Shown here: one piece after another, positions 1 through 8,674 of the stretch | Numbering within the stretch: position 1 is the first letter of the stretch | Layout of the letters: the number at the start of each line of letters is the position of its first letter | NCBI GenBank assembly: GCA_965200525.1 | Contig: OZ241368.1 | Location: 1,984,001 to 2,048,000 of the forward strand | Origin: JANNPJ01 sp965200525 | Lineage (GTDB): Bacteria; Actinomycetota; Actinomycetes; Actinomycetales; Kineosporiaceae | Direction: 5' to 3' | DNA: 64,000 nucleotides | The notes under the pieces: model-generated | Databases searched by the model: none | Told to the model about the DNA's origin: nothing | Seen by the model: only the letters and a program-made list of their open reading frames with translations | Program-made: the position numbers and the translations under genes

Positions 1-1789
1 GCGGTGTCAGGAAAATGACGGCGTCCAACGTCGGCACGTCGACGCCCTCAGACAGACAGCGCGCGTTTGTCAGGATTCGACAGACATCATCGCCGGCGGC
101 GGCCTTCAGCCAAGCCAGATGCGTATTGCGCTCGTGGATGCCCATCGTGCCGTCAACATGCACAGCCTCGACCCGCAAGGCCGCGACATCCTCGGGCAAA
201 TGCTCCAAAGCGCGGTCTATCACCTGGGGAAACGCAAAGCTGGCGGCCTTCGAAGAAGCAATGTTTTGCGCGAAGGCAACAGCCGTGCGCATCGGTGAGC
301 GTCCCACCCGCACATCCTGCTCAGTGTCGTCCTCTGCACCATTGGCACGGCTGCCGGTCCCCGCCAAGCTGGCAATGGGCCCGAAATTCTTGGCCAGGCC
401 GTTCCAACAACCGAGGAGCTTGGCGGTGTCATCGAGTTTTAGCTCCCCCGCCTCTGCCATAACCTGCTGGAAGTTCTCCGCGACGTAGGTCTCGTCCACG
501 GCGAGGACTAAGACCTTGTAGTCGGTTAGCAGACCCGCCTCGACGGCGTCGCCAAACCCCAGCCGATGCAGCACCGGACCGAAGACCTCCTCATCCCCCA
601 TGTCCGCCAGCACGGCGTCAGCGTCGTTCGCCTTCCTGCGGGCGTCGTCCCCGAACACCCTCGGCGTGGCGGTCATGTAGAGGCGGCGATAGGACTTCAG
701 CAGGTTGGCGTCGTGGACCTTCACGAAGGTCGAGCCCTCGGCCCCGGACAATGTGACGCCGCTGGTGCGGTGGGCCTCGTCGCAGATCACCAAATCGAAT
801 GGCGCCAGCCCCTCCCGCTTCTGGGCGTTGATGACGACATCGATCGACTGATAGGTGGAGAACACCACAGTCATCCGCGGCTGCGCGTGCTTGCCGCCGC
901 GAATGCGCTTCATCAACGTGACGGCGTCGGTAGTTGCCGGTTCAGTGAGATCGATCGTGGACATGTCGGCGTCGTCCTCGGTCGCCTTCCGCCCAACTCG
1001 CACGTCGGAACAGACCGCGAAGGGGCGAACGTCAACCTGCGCGTTCGCCATCCACTCGCGCAAGGTCTGCGACAGCAACTGGATCGAAGGCACCAAGAAC
1101 AAGACACTGCCGCCCTCACCGACCATCTCCTCCGCAATCTTGAGGCTGGTGAAGGTCTTGCCCGTGCCACACGCCATAACCAATGTCCCGCGCTCATGCT
1201 TGGTCAGACCCGCGACCACGTCGACCAAAGCCCGCTGCTGATGCGGGCGGAGCGCCTTCTTGCCGCTTGGGACCACTACGTGCGGAGTGGACCATGAGAA
1301 CTGCGACCAGTCGATGCCAGCCTGGTCAAGATCGCCGACGTCGATGCGTTGAGCGACCCCCTTCAGCGTCTCCTCGGCGTTGCCAGACCACTTCGCGGCG
1401 GTATCGAACACGTACCGCCGGGTCCATTGGGCCCCCGCCGAGCGGCTGATGAAGGAGTCGATCTCGCTCTTCGCCACACTTGCGCCAGCCGCGTAGAATT
1501 TGCACTGGATCGCGGTCAGGCCGTCATCGTCCCGGTTCCGAGCGACCAGGTCGATACCGGTGTCGGTACTCGTGCCGCGCCCGGGCCACTCGGTCCACGA
1601 CCAGACGTCGCTGAACTTCTGCGCCCACGCAGGATCGGTCGTTACATACGCCTTGACCAGCCGTTCGAACTTATCCCCCTTGTCCCGCTGGTCGATCGAA
1701 GAGGCCCGCAGGTCCTCCAAGAGCTCGTAGATCGTTGTAGCCACTGTGACATCATGCCGGAACTCATAGCTCCGCGAGGGGTCCGACAT
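1..1789 (-). CDS. Type ISP-like restriction enzyme, N-terminal nuclease and helicase part (continues beyond left edge)
   Basis: About 596 N-terminal residues are present; the 3' part lies outside the window. Residues 78-97 hold a Mrr/PD-(D/E)XK nuclease core (GIDLVA, then AIQCKFY). A superfamily 2 helicase follows, with Walker A MACGTGKT at 205-212 and a CDEAHRT box near 336-342. This order (Mrr nuclease, then DEAH translocase) is that of single-chain type ISP restriction-modification enzymes such as LlaBIII, whose methyltransferase and target-recognition parts would lie beyond base 1. The ATG at 1789 was chosen because it is the most upstream in-frame start; GTG 1744 is an alternative. Role expected from the family: ATP-driven translocation and cleavage of unmodified DNA. 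The missing C-terminus means a plain nuclease-helicase cannot be excluded. Confidence 0.85.
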   Translation of the reverse strand, partial: MSDPSRSYEFRHDVTVATTIYELLEDLRASSIDQRDKGDKFERLVKAYVTTDPAWAQKFSDVWSWTEWPGRGTSTDTGIDLVARNRDDDGLTAIQCKFYAAGASVAKSEIDSFISRSAGAQWTRRYVFDTAAKWSGNAEETLKGVAQRIDVGDLDQAGIDWSQFSWSTPHVVVPSGKKALRPHQQRALVDVVAGLTKHERGTLVMACGTGKTFTSLKIAEEMVGEGGSVLFLVPSIQLLSQTLREWMANAQVDVRPFAVCSDVRVGRKATEDDADMSTIDLTEPATTDAVTLMKRIRGGKHAQPRMTVVFSTYQSIDVVINAQKREGLAPFDLVICDEAHRTSGVTLSGAEGSTFVKVHDANLLKSYRRLYMTATPRVFGDDARRKANDADAVLADMGDEEVFGPVLHRLGFGDAVEAGLLTDYKVLVLAVDETYVAENFQQVMAEAGELKLDDTAKLLGCWNGLAKNFGPIASLAGTGSRANGAEDDTEQDVRVGRSPMRTAVAFAQNIASSKAASFAFPQVIDRALEHLPEDVAALRVEAVHVDGTMGIHERNTHLAWLKAAAGDDVCRILTNARCLSEGVDVPTLDAVIFLTP

Positions 1790-2000
1790 CACTTCGCATG
1801 TGAGTACACCGACGCTCGATGCCCCACCCGGCGTCACCACTCGCGTGGGCACCCGCGCCCGGTGGACCTGACGGGACCTCTGGCCGCGCCTCCGCCTGTT
1901 GTGGACGATCTAGCTCGTGGACCCTGTCCGGGGTGCCGCCTATCTCGCGGAGTAAGGAAAGCGCAGTACAACTCGTGGACGCCAGGGGTACGATCCGTGC

Positions 2001-2900
2001 ATGGTGCGACGACGGGGAGTAATAGCCGGCTGGGAACTAAGACCTAACAGCCCTGACGGCTTCGCTCTGCAACAGGTATTTGCCGACGCCGTTCAGCGTG
2101 CGTCCGCAGACCCGACTGCGCTTGTCTACGGTAACTCACTGGCCATGTCCGTCGATGGGATTGACGCTGGCTGGAATGTGCGCGCTCGTTTTATGACGCT
2201 GCGCAGCAGGGACTCTGCGCCGATACAGTACAACCCCAGTTCGGGACTTACCCCAATTTCAATTCCCAATAACTCCTATATTGCTGATGTTATGCACTTA
2301 ATCGTGCGTTCCGACAATATCGTTATCTATGATCGGCATGACGACGGCCCAACCCTCAGCGAACTCGGTGAATACTTGCGCGACTTCTTACGTGCGCCCG
2401 TCAATGTTGTCAGTTTGTACAACCGCAACCTGCAGACCGATCTGCGCGATATGGAGGGCCAGTTCCGAAAAATCGACCTGGGGTTCTTAACCGCACAAAT
2501 CGAAGCAACCGGCGGCGGCCTTCTTTCATCCGCCAAGCGTCTGTGGCGAGGCGAGGACATTCCGAGCGTCTCGGTCAGCCTGGGAATGGGCCGAACGGGG
2601 AGACGAGACGAATACTTGCCGGCCGACCTGCAGCAGGAGGCTATGGAGATCGCCGGCGAAGCGGGGGAACTCGTGGAGCGAATGGTAATCGTTGGGCGAA
2701 GGAGGAGCACAGGAAAGATCGATAAGTTGAATATATTGCGTCAGCGCATCGGAGATCATCTTGAAATATTGCCGAGCGCCCTGGCTGACACCATGCCTGA
2801 TGCCGACGACGCATATCTCAAGCTTAATGAGATGTTCGAGGACAACCGACGCCGCGGGATCATTTCCTCCGCGCTCTCTGCTCGGTTTCTCTTTCAGTGA
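2001..2900 (+). CDS. Unrecognised cytosolic protein, 299 aa, coupled to a membrane protein
   Basis: I do not recognise this family. The product is soluble-looking, with no signal peptide or membrane segment and mixed alpha/beta character. It starts at ATG 2001 with only a distant purine-rich stretch upstream. Codon use is less GC-biased than in neighbouring genes (many A/T third bases), which suggests a separate origin. It is divergent from the restriction gene to its left, and its stop overlaps the GTG start of the following membrane-protein gene by four bases, so the two are almost certainly translated together. The pairing of a soluble protein with a small four-helix membrane protein beside a restriction system is typical of defence modules, but that is inference from context. 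Confidence 0.7.
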   Translation: MVRRRGVIAGWELRPNSPDGFALQQVFADAVQRASADPTALVYGNSLAMSVDGIDAGWNVRARFMTLRSRDSAPIQYNPSSGLTPISIPNNSYIADVMHLIVRSDNIVIYDRHDDGPTLSELGEYLRDFLRAPVNVVSLYNRNLQTDLRDMEGQFRKIDLGFLTAQIEATGGGLLSSAKRLWRGEDIPSVSVSLGMGRTGRRDEYLPADLQQEAMEIAGEAGELVERMVIVGRRRSTGKIDKLNILRQRIGDHLEILPSALADTMPDADDAYLKLNEMFEDNRRRGIISSALSARFLFQ

Positions 2901-3379
2901 AGCCGGTTGTTGGCCGGGTAGATCGCGCCTGGGGCAGGCTCCTGTTCGCTGGAAACTTTGCCTTCTTCGCGTTGTTCTGGCTTCTGTCACTTAAGCATTG
3001 GTTTCGCCCCCTGTATGGCATGGATCATTCCGACAGGTTGGCCTTCTTGGGCGTGTTGGCTGGCGTAGCAGCTGGTCTTCTGGGCTTCGGGTTTGCAGCC
3101 ATTGCGATATTGGTGGGAATGCCCAAGGAGCGCGCCGCACCGCGGCGAGCAGGCGACTTCGCAAGAGCGCGAAATCAAACGGTATTCGTCCTGCTGGCGA
3201 CTAGTCTATCCCTCGGGCTGTCCCTAGTTTTATCGGTTGCAGCAATGGCTGCGGATACTCACCATCGACCTTCAACTTGGCTTGTATCGGCGCTATTGGC
3301 GGTACTCACCGATTCACTAATTGGGCTATTCTTGGGCGGTTTATGTCTGGCTGTCTTGCTGGGTGCCGTAGTCGATTAA
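2897..3379 (+). CDS. Small integral membrane protein, four predicted helices
   Basis: The 160-residue product has four hydrophobic segments, near residues 15-33, 47-72, 95-115 and 128-155, with a basic loop (PKERAAPRRAG) between the second and third. There is no signal peptide and no recognisable domain. The GTG start lies inside the stop of the upstream gene (GTGA), showing translational coupling. Base composition is lower in GC than the bulk of the window, as in the partner gene. A membrane-disrupting or anchoring partner for the 299-residue protein is a reasonable guess but is not shown by sequence. Confidence 0.7.
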   Translation: MKPVVGRVDRAWGRLLFAGNFAFFALFWLLSLKHWFRPLYGMDHSDRLAFLGVLAGVAAGLLGFGFAAIAILVGMPKERAAPRRAGDFARARNQTVFVLLATSLSLGLSLVLSVAAMAADTHHRPSTWLVSALLAVLTDSLIGLFLGGLCLAVLLGAVVD

Positions 3380-3479
3380 TCCGGCTCTTTCACGGTCTCA
3401 GGGTCGACCACGATTCAGCCGTTGACCGCCTGGAAGACCCTAACTGGTCCGCTCAGCCATCAAAGGCCACCGCGACTCA

Positions 3480-3618
3480 CTAGCCAATCCAGTGAGCCAT
3501 ATCCAAAGAAACAGCGTTGCCGGGTCCGCATGGTCTGCTCACCCGTGGTCTCGTGCACGACATGCCCGCCGGCGAACTTCTGGGCGGCTACCTGCTCGAA
3601 GGGCTGCAGTAGATGGCA
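3480..3618 (-). pseudogene. Remnant of a C5-cytosine methyltransferase C-terminus
   Basis: On the minus strand this stretch reads LQPFEQVAAQKFAG, then GEQTM, and after a one-base frame change GPGNAVSLDMAHWIG and a TAG stop. It matches the C-terminal end of the intact methyltransferase at 4015-5463 (LQPREQLAAQRFPG, GEQTM, AGNAVSVNVAHWIG), including motif X. Only about 45 codons survive and they need a frameshift, so this is debris of a second, diverged copy and not a gene. It lies immediately downstream of the GIY-YIG-like gene, which suggests that this gene, or a recombination event, replaced the rest. Confidence 0.8.
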
Positions 3619-3636
3619 TTCGGGTAGGTTAAGACG

Positions 3637-4008
3637 TCATCGGGTCAATGAATCGGCGTACCGTTCCCCGCAGGTCGGGCAGGTTGCCGTGCGCTTGACC
3701 TGTTCCTCTCGCTCCATGGTTCCGCGCCCCAGCGTCGCCGTGACCGACGTGCCAGCACGGTGATGGTTCCCGATTCGGCGGTGCGGGTCGCGTTGCTGGG
3801 TCCAGCCCACGTAGTGGCGGATCGGGATGGCCGACAGGTACCCGCGGCTGTTGTGCTCGGGCGGGTCGCCGGCATAGTCCAGGCTTACAGACTCCACGAC
3901 AACGGGCGGGTCGTAGCACAGCCCGTAAATGACTCCCAGGATCTGGGTAATGGGCAGCCCGTGCTTCTCTTCCAGGCGGCGAACCCACTCCGGGCGAGCA
4001 TCGTCCAT
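3637..4008 (-). CDS. GIY-YIG-like nuclease family protein, small
   Basis: The 123-residue product contains IRHYVGWTQQRDPHRRIGNH near the middle, which resembles the second half of the GIY-YIG motif (hYVGxT..dP..R...H), then a basic stretch and a C-terminal CPTCGERY zinc-knuckle-like end. That arrangement matches short actinobacterial GIY-YIG proteins of mobile elements, but the first half of the motif (GIY) is poor, so activity is uncertain. ATG 4008 was preferred because AGGGG lies about nine bases upstream; TTG 4011 is also possible. It follows the cytosine methyltransferase stop by six bases and is probably the last gene of that operon, where a methylation-sensitive nuclease role would make sense (inference). 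Confidence 0.6.
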   Translation of the reverse strand: MDDARPEWVRRLEEKHGLPITQILGVIYGLCYDPPVVVESVSLDYAGDPPEHNSRGYLSAIPIRHYVGWTQQRDPHRRIGNHHRAGTSVTATLGRGTMEREEQVKRTATCPTCGERYADSLTR

Positions 4009-4014
4009 CAAATC

Positions 4015-5463
4015 TTAACCCCTGTCTTCAGCTCCAGCGTGCCGGGCCAGTTGCCCGCTAGGGGCGAGGTTGCCGCCCAAGGTTGCTGTGATTCGTTGTC
4101 CGATCCAGTGTGCGACGTTCACGGAGACGGCGTTGCCGGCCTGCATGGTCTGCTCCCCCTTGGTGCCGTGCACGACGTACTCGCCGGGGAACCGTTGGGC
4201 GGCCAGCTGCTCGCGCGGCTGGAGCATCCGGTAGTGGCAGTCGTAGACCTCGTACGCCGGCGCCAGGACCACGGCGGCAGAGTCGTGGGTGGCCAGGGTC
4301 AAGATCGGCTCGTTCGTCGGTCGGGCGTGGCCCTTGCGGTAGGGGATGACCAGGCCGTGGTTCCGGGACGTCGACAGCGTCCCGAACGGGTGCGTCACCG
4401 GCCGGTAGGACGATCCGCCACCGCGCAGCTCCGCCACGAACGCGCCGGGCGGCACGACGAACCCGTCCCCGATTTTCACCGTGCGGGTCGGCAGCGGCGC
4501 CAACCGGGCCGGCATCGCCCGTGGGTCGGTCCCTCCGTGGGTGGTGGTGATCAGCAGCGGCTCCAGCAGGTCGGCGTACTCCGCTAGCCCGCGGGCGACC
4601 TTCGCCCTGGTCGAGGCGGCCAGCGGTCGGGCCCGGTCCCCGAACCTGGGTCCGAGGTCCGACCAGTCGATCGCTTCCGACGCGGGCCTGATGTACGGCT
4701 CGACCAGGGCGTGCCGGCAGCGGCTGTTTGGGCAGCGGTACTCGTACTGGCTGCGGTACTTGCCGACCGTGTTGCCGTTCTTCCACGACTGCATCGCCTG
4801 AACGTCCTGGTCACAGGTCTGGCAGAACGCCAGCGGGGTGGGGGTGAGGTCGGGCATCGGGACGCCCTGGCGGGCGAACACCACGTAGATCCGGTTCCTC
4901 CACTGCGGCGCCGGCAGGTTGTCTGGGCCGCTGATGTGCGCGGAGTTGATCGAGAACACCTTCGACTCATAGCCGAGGACGCGCATGCCGTCGCGCCACC
5001 AGTCGAACAAGGCCCAGTCCTCGTAAAACTCGACCACGTTCTCCACCACCACGACGTCGTACCGGTGCACCTCACTGGCCCGGATCACATCCAGGACGGT
5101 GGCCCGGGTGCGCTCGAACGCAGCGTTGTCGACCTTCCCCTCGACCTCCAGCAGGTCCAGCTGCCCGCGCGGCCGGCGCCGCTTCTTGTTGCCGCCGGCG
5201 GGGCTTTCCTCGGTGCAGATCACCGACGCCCACAACACCCGCGTGGACGGCAGGCGGCGCATGTCGTAGTTGTTGATGTCCGCACACAGGTGCTCGGTGC
5301 CGGGGTGGTTGGCGGCGTGGGTGTCGATGGCGACCTGCCAATGGTTGGCGGCGGTCACGACCCGAAAGCCGGCCGCGGCCAGGCCGGTGGAGGCGCCGCC
5401 GGCGCCGCAGAAGCAATCCGTCACGTCCAAGTCACACCCCAGACGATCGATCAGCGCGGTCAC
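4015..5463 (-). CDS. dcm: DNA (cytosine-5-)-methyltransferase
   Basis: The 482-residue product has the class order of C5 methyltransferases. Motif I is DCFCGAGGASTG at 16-27. The catalytic loop has Cys83 in ASVICTEESPAGG. Motif VI is VVENVVEF at 140-145. Motif VIII is QWRNRIYVVFAR. The C-terminal motif X is GNAVSVNVAHW. Motif IV departs from the usual PCQ: the Pro before the catalytic Cys is Ile and the Gln is Thr. A Cys pair set (CQTC, CPNSRC) in the target-recognition region suggests a zinc ribbon. The GTG start at 5463 overlaps the upstream gene's stop by four bases. It is the third gene of a minus-strand operon and probably protects or marks the element's DNA. Confidence 0.88.
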   Translation of the reverse strand: MTALIDRLGCDLDVTDCFCGAGGASTGLAAAGFRVVTAANHWQVAIDTHAANHPGTEHLCADINNYDMRRLPSTRVLWASVICTEESPAGGNKKRRRPRGQLDLLEVEGKVDNAAFERTRATVLDVIRASEVHRYDVVVVENVVEFYEDWALFDWWRDGMRVLGYESKVFSINSAHISGPDNLPAPQWRNRIYVVFARQGVPMPDLTPTPLAFCQTCDQDVQAMQSWKNGNTVGKYRSQYEYRCPNSRCRHALVEPYIRPASEAIDWSDLGPRFGDRARPLAASTRAKVARGLAEYADLLEPLLITTTHGGTDPRAMPARLAPLPTRTVKIGDGFVVPPGAFVAELRGGGSSYRPVTHPFGTLSTSRNHGLVIPYRKGHARPTNEPILTLATHDSAAVVLAPAYEVYDCHYRMLQPREQLAAQRFPGEYVVHGTKGEQTMQAGNAVSVNVAHWIGQRITATLGGNLAPSGQLARHAGAEDRG

Positions 5464-5828
5464 GACGCCCGCCCTTCCCGAACACCCTGCTCGCCCCAGC
5501 CCTGGTGGTGCTCGCCGCGCTGATCGAGGCCCCAGGAGGCTCGGGCGCGCCCACGAAGCTGCTCACCCGTCCGGCCCGGCACGGGGTACCTGGTGGCCTC
5601 CTGCAGGCGGGCCTGGGCGACGGCGCGCCAGAGCTTGAGACCGGCGTGCGCGGGCCCGGTGGGGACGAGCTCGACCGTGATCCGCAGGTCGCCCAGCTCA
5701 ATCCCCGCCTTCAACCCGGCCTCGTACCCGACGGAGTAGGCCGGCCAGTCCGCTTCGGGCACCGTGATGTCGTCGGGGTGGCCGACCAGGGCATGGCGTT
5801 CCGGCCCGCGGCCGGTGGTGGGGTTCAC
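5460..5828 (-). CDS. Hypothetical protein, 122 aa, methyltransferase operon
   Basis: No family recognised. The product is acidic and soluble in its first half (HPDDITVPEADWPAY, then GYEAGLKAGIELGDL) and rich in Arg and Gly at the end. The start is GTG 5828, which lies within the stop of the preceding gene (GTGA); its own stop is overlapped in the same way by the methyltransferase start. This double coupling is the main evidence for the frame, since a longer minus-strand reading upstream of 5828 is the Arg/Pro-rich shadow of the neighbour. Likely an accessory gene of an integrative element. Confidence 0.65.
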   Translation of the reverse strand: MNPTTGRGPERHALVGHPDDITVPEADWPAYSVGYEAGLKAGIELGDLRITVELVPTGPAHAGLKLWRAVAQARLQEATRYPVPGRTGEQLRGRARASWGLDQRGEHHQGWGEQGVREGRAS

Positions 5829-6547
5829 GCCTGCCCCTGGTCGGTGAGGTCGCGCAGCTCCGCAAGCTGGGCCCGGAACGCTTCGCGGCGGCGCAGATCC
5901 TCCAAGCTGACCACCCACCCACCGAAGTCGGCATCGGTCCCGATCACCTGGACCTGCGCGCCGGCCGGGGAGACGTCGCTGTCGTCGGACCAGTCCAGGA
6001 CGATGGGGGCACCCAGTGGGGCCGGGCCGGGTACGTACCAGGCGCCTTGGACCTGCCGGCCGTCCGGGAAGGTCACCTCGACACTGTCGCCGTGGTGCGG
6101 CCCGCCGGTGCGCATCCGGTCTTCGCAGTACGCCAGATGCTCGGCGTCGGCGATCACGTTGGCTCGGGCGGCGTCCTCGTCCTGCACCGTGGTCGAGGGG
6201 AGGTGGCACCCGGTGTGCTCGGGCAGGCCCCGGCAGACCTGCCACTCGTCTTCGTCCAGGTCGATGCTGTCACCGCAGTTGGCGCACCACTTGACCCGCC
6301 CTGCTGCAGCCCAGGCCCAGCGGGCGATGGCCTGGGCCAGGCTCTGGGTAGCGGCCGCGCTGATGGCCTGGACCCGGTCGGCCAGGGACTGCAGTTCCTC
6401 GACCACGCAGTCCAGCCTGTACGTGCTGGCCATGAACGCCAACCCGTCACCGGACTGGTGGTACGTGATGGCACGCAGGTCGGACAGGAAGTCGTACCCG
6501 GCCATGAGCACCTGCTCCCGATACGCCTCCTCGATCCGCTCCTGCAC
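5825..6547 (-). CDS. Hypothetical protein with zinc-ribbon-like Cys cluster, 240 aa
   Basis: No named family. The N-terminal half is helical; near residue 90 there is WCANCGDSIDLDEDEWQVC followed by GCH, a C-x2-C...C...C arrangement that could bind zinc. The C-terminal half is beta-rich and Trp-containing (FPDGRQVQGAWYVPG). The GTG at 6547 is preceded by AAGGAG at about ten bases, a clear ribosome site. It is the first gene of a three- or four-gene operon with the cytosine methyltransferase, and its stop overlaps the next start. An element-encoded accessory or DNA-contact function is possible but unproven. Confidence 0.7.
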   Translation of the reverse strand: MQERIEEAYREQVLMAGYDFLSDLRAITYHQSGDGLAFMASTYRLDCVVEELQSLADRVQAISAAATQSLAQAIARWAWAAAGRVKWCANCGDSIDLDEDEWQVCRGLPEHTGCHLPSTTVQDEDAARANVIADAEHLAYCEDRMRTGGPHHGDSVEVTFPDGRQVQGAWYVPGPAPLGAPIVLDWSDDSDVSPAGAQVQVIGTDADFGGWVVSLEDLRRREAFRAQLAELRDLTDQGQA

Positions 6548-6597
6548 ACGGCTGCTCTGCTCCTTACTCGCGGGCGCCGCCAGCGAGTGGGGACGAG

Positions 6598-6921
6598 GTG
6601 GAGACCGCGGTCTTCGAGGTGGTGAACAACGGGCTGCCGAACGACTACGCCTCGCTCGACGGGGTCGAGCGGGCCCTGTTCGGGGCGTTCAACGCGGCCC
6701 GGTGGACCACGCTGCAGATGCCCACCGCCCCGATGGGGGGCGGTCACACGCCGGTCACCGGCGGCAGCATCCGTCGGCAGCTGGACCTGGCCACCATTCA
6801 GATGATCGACAAGCTCGACGGGTGGGAATACGCCGTCGGCGTGGCCGGCTGGTTCGGGTGGATCACCGGCATCCGCGACGAACTCAACCTCCCCGGCGAT
6901 AACACGACACGGCGCGACTGA
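6598..6921 (+). CDS. Possible small hypothetical protein, 107 aa
   Basis: The reading has protein-like composition (ETAVFEVVNNGLPNDY, LDGWEYAVGVAGWFGWITG) that the competing minus-strand frames lack. It is divergent from the operon starting at 6547, and a GGGGACGAG stretch precedes the GTG. The frame stays open upstream into the neighbouring gene, so the start is uncertain and the reading may be the tail of a larger broken gene. Its 3' end touches relaxase debris on the opposite strand. No function can be given. Confidence 0.4.
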   Translation: METAVFEVVNNGLPNDYASLDGVERALFGAFNAARWTTLQMPTAPMGGGHTPVTGGSIRRQLDLATIQMIDKLDGWEYAVGVAGWFGWITGIRDELNLPGDNTTRRD

Positions 6922-7780
6922 CTCTCACATCGGCCACGTCCGCGCTGGCCTCACGGGTCGGAGACCTGGTCGTCAGGGCGTGCTGCTCCTCGGCGGCGTC
7001 CCGACGGGGGCGCCCTTGCTCGTCCGACTCGACCCGGCTGTTGTCGTGAGTGTCGTCGAGGTCGGCGCCTTCGACGTGGGCGGCGTCCTGGCTGGCCCGG
7101 TCAGCGACTGTGCGCAAGGCCAGCGAGCGGTGTCATGAAGGTCCAGTTCGGTGATCGGGCGGTAGGCGTCATCGGCTTCGCGGGCCGCACGGGTCGGCCG
7201 CCAACCAGGCGGCGGTGTCGATGCGGTCGACTTCGGCGCCGATGCGGATGCCGCGCCGTTCCAGCTCGACCTTGCCACGCTGCTCAACCTCGAACGCGAC
7301 CGTGGCCGTGGCCGCCCACACGCTACGGGCCTGCACGGCGACCTGCAGATCAAGAGTCGCGGCGTCCTTGACCGTGACGATGCCCTCATGAGCCGCAGCG
7401 TCAGCGGCGTGCCTGGCGGCAGCATCCGAGTCACCGGCACGTTCGGCCTACTCGGCATGGGCGCGGGCGATCGCCGTGGCCTGCCGCGCGGTTTCGCGTT
7501 CGGTTTCGGCAGCGCGCAGGGCAGCGTCGGCGTGCGGGGGCGCCCACGCCCGCTCCAGCTGCCCGGCCCGGACACGGGCGTGTAGGCGCCCTTCGCTCAT
7601 CCCGGTCTCATCCAGGGCCGCCTCGGGGCGGCCGAGGACCTCCCACGCCGCGGTGTATGAAGCGCGCTGTTCGGTCGCGGCCAGACCCGGCACGGCCGAC
7701 AGGGCCTGCTGCTCGTCCTCCCAACCGGTCGCCTCCCGGTGCGCGGCAACGTCCCGGCCCGGGTCACCCATGACCGCCAC
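6884..7780 (-). pseudogene. Decayed C-terminal part of a TrwC/TraA-type conjugative relaxase
   Basis: Minus-strand fragments in different frames match the C-terminal region of actinobacterial MobF-type relaxase-helicases. The first (7448-7780) contains AWEVLGRPEAALDETGMSEG and ERAWAPPHAD. The next (within 6973-7450) contains AAREADDAYRPITELDLHD. The last (6884-7117) contains LRTVADRASQDAAHVEGAD. The family typically has AWxxLGRP...LSDGxLR.R.RA...E.AWAPP, then a variable coiled region and DxxREVA. Frame changes and stops separate the pieces, and the N-terminal relaxase motifs (catalytic Tyr, three-His) and the helicase are absent from the window. So this is a non-functional remnant. Family assignment rests on remembered consensus. 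Confidence 0.65.
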
Positions 7781-8674
7781 GCCTTGCCCTGGCCAGGACC
7801 TCCAACCGTGTCGACATTGAATCGCCCCGGCGTGTCACCTGGGTTGGCGATCTGTGACACCGCCAACCCCACCACCCACCACCGGCCGCCCCGTTGTGTC
7901 GGCGGCGATGTCGGCCCAAGCGCTCGAGAACGCCCCTACGGCGAACGACGTCGAAGGCGTTTACCTGCGGTGGGGCCCGCAGCCTGAGGTTGCGGGCAGG
8001 CCAGCAGGGTAGTCGCCGTGGCCTCAAAGAGAAGGCGCCAAGCATCGTTCTACGCCGGAAATACCGGGCCGGGTTGTTGCCAATGTCGGCCGAGGGTTGT
8101 TGCCGGTCAGTGAGCGCCACTCAGTTGCTGGCCGCGCCATATTGGTCCAAGACGGCGGCGATGATCTGGCCGCGGGGCCAGACCCGTCCGCTCGCGCTTA
8201 CAGCAACGCCAAGGTACAACTGGTTATGGTCACCAACACTGAGACCGCTGGATCAGAACATGAGCACGGCAGTCCAACCTCGGCCGCCACCGACGAGGAG
8301 AAAGAGGACTTGCCAACGCTCGGAGACGTAAGCGTTGGTGGGGAACCGGTCGACGCGGCAGAGGAAGATCCGCTCCTGCCGGGCTCCTGAAGCGGCTTCC
8401 TACCGGAGTGAGCTCAGTTGATCTCCCGGTCCGTGAGCGGACCCAGTGGTCGGTGATGAGTTCGTGGGTCTTTGCCTGCTCAGCCTAGCAAGATGAGGCT
8501 TCAGCAGCAGACGCCGCCCAGGCATCAGATCCTGTTCATCTGCCATGTCGATCATGACTGGTCCCAACGCGACCTCGCGCGACCAGACGCTAGCTCATCG
8601 GATGCCCCCGCGCAGCGATGTTGCTGGCTTGGACGGCCCTTCGTGGGGAGCCCATCCGGGTAGCAATGGTCTTG
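7781..8674. other. Intergenic region with no supported gene
   Basis: About 890 bp lie between the relaxase debris and the integrase 3' end. Short readings exist on both strands (for example 8097-8390 plus, acidic, ending EEDPLLPGS), but none has convincing composition or a ribosome site. This is the usual side for an attachment site next to an integrase; I found no tRNA-like sequence and no copy of it elsewhere in the window. Confidence 0.5.

Noticed and set aside
15..2047. Plus-strand open frames at the left edge
   Set aside because: They are antisense to the restriction gene, whose nuclease and helicase motifs read clearly on the minus strand.
5505..6902. Long plus-strand open frame opposite the methyltransferase operon
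   Set aside because: Arg/Ser/Pro-rich composition without protein-like structure. The opposite strand has coupled genes with clear ribosome sites.
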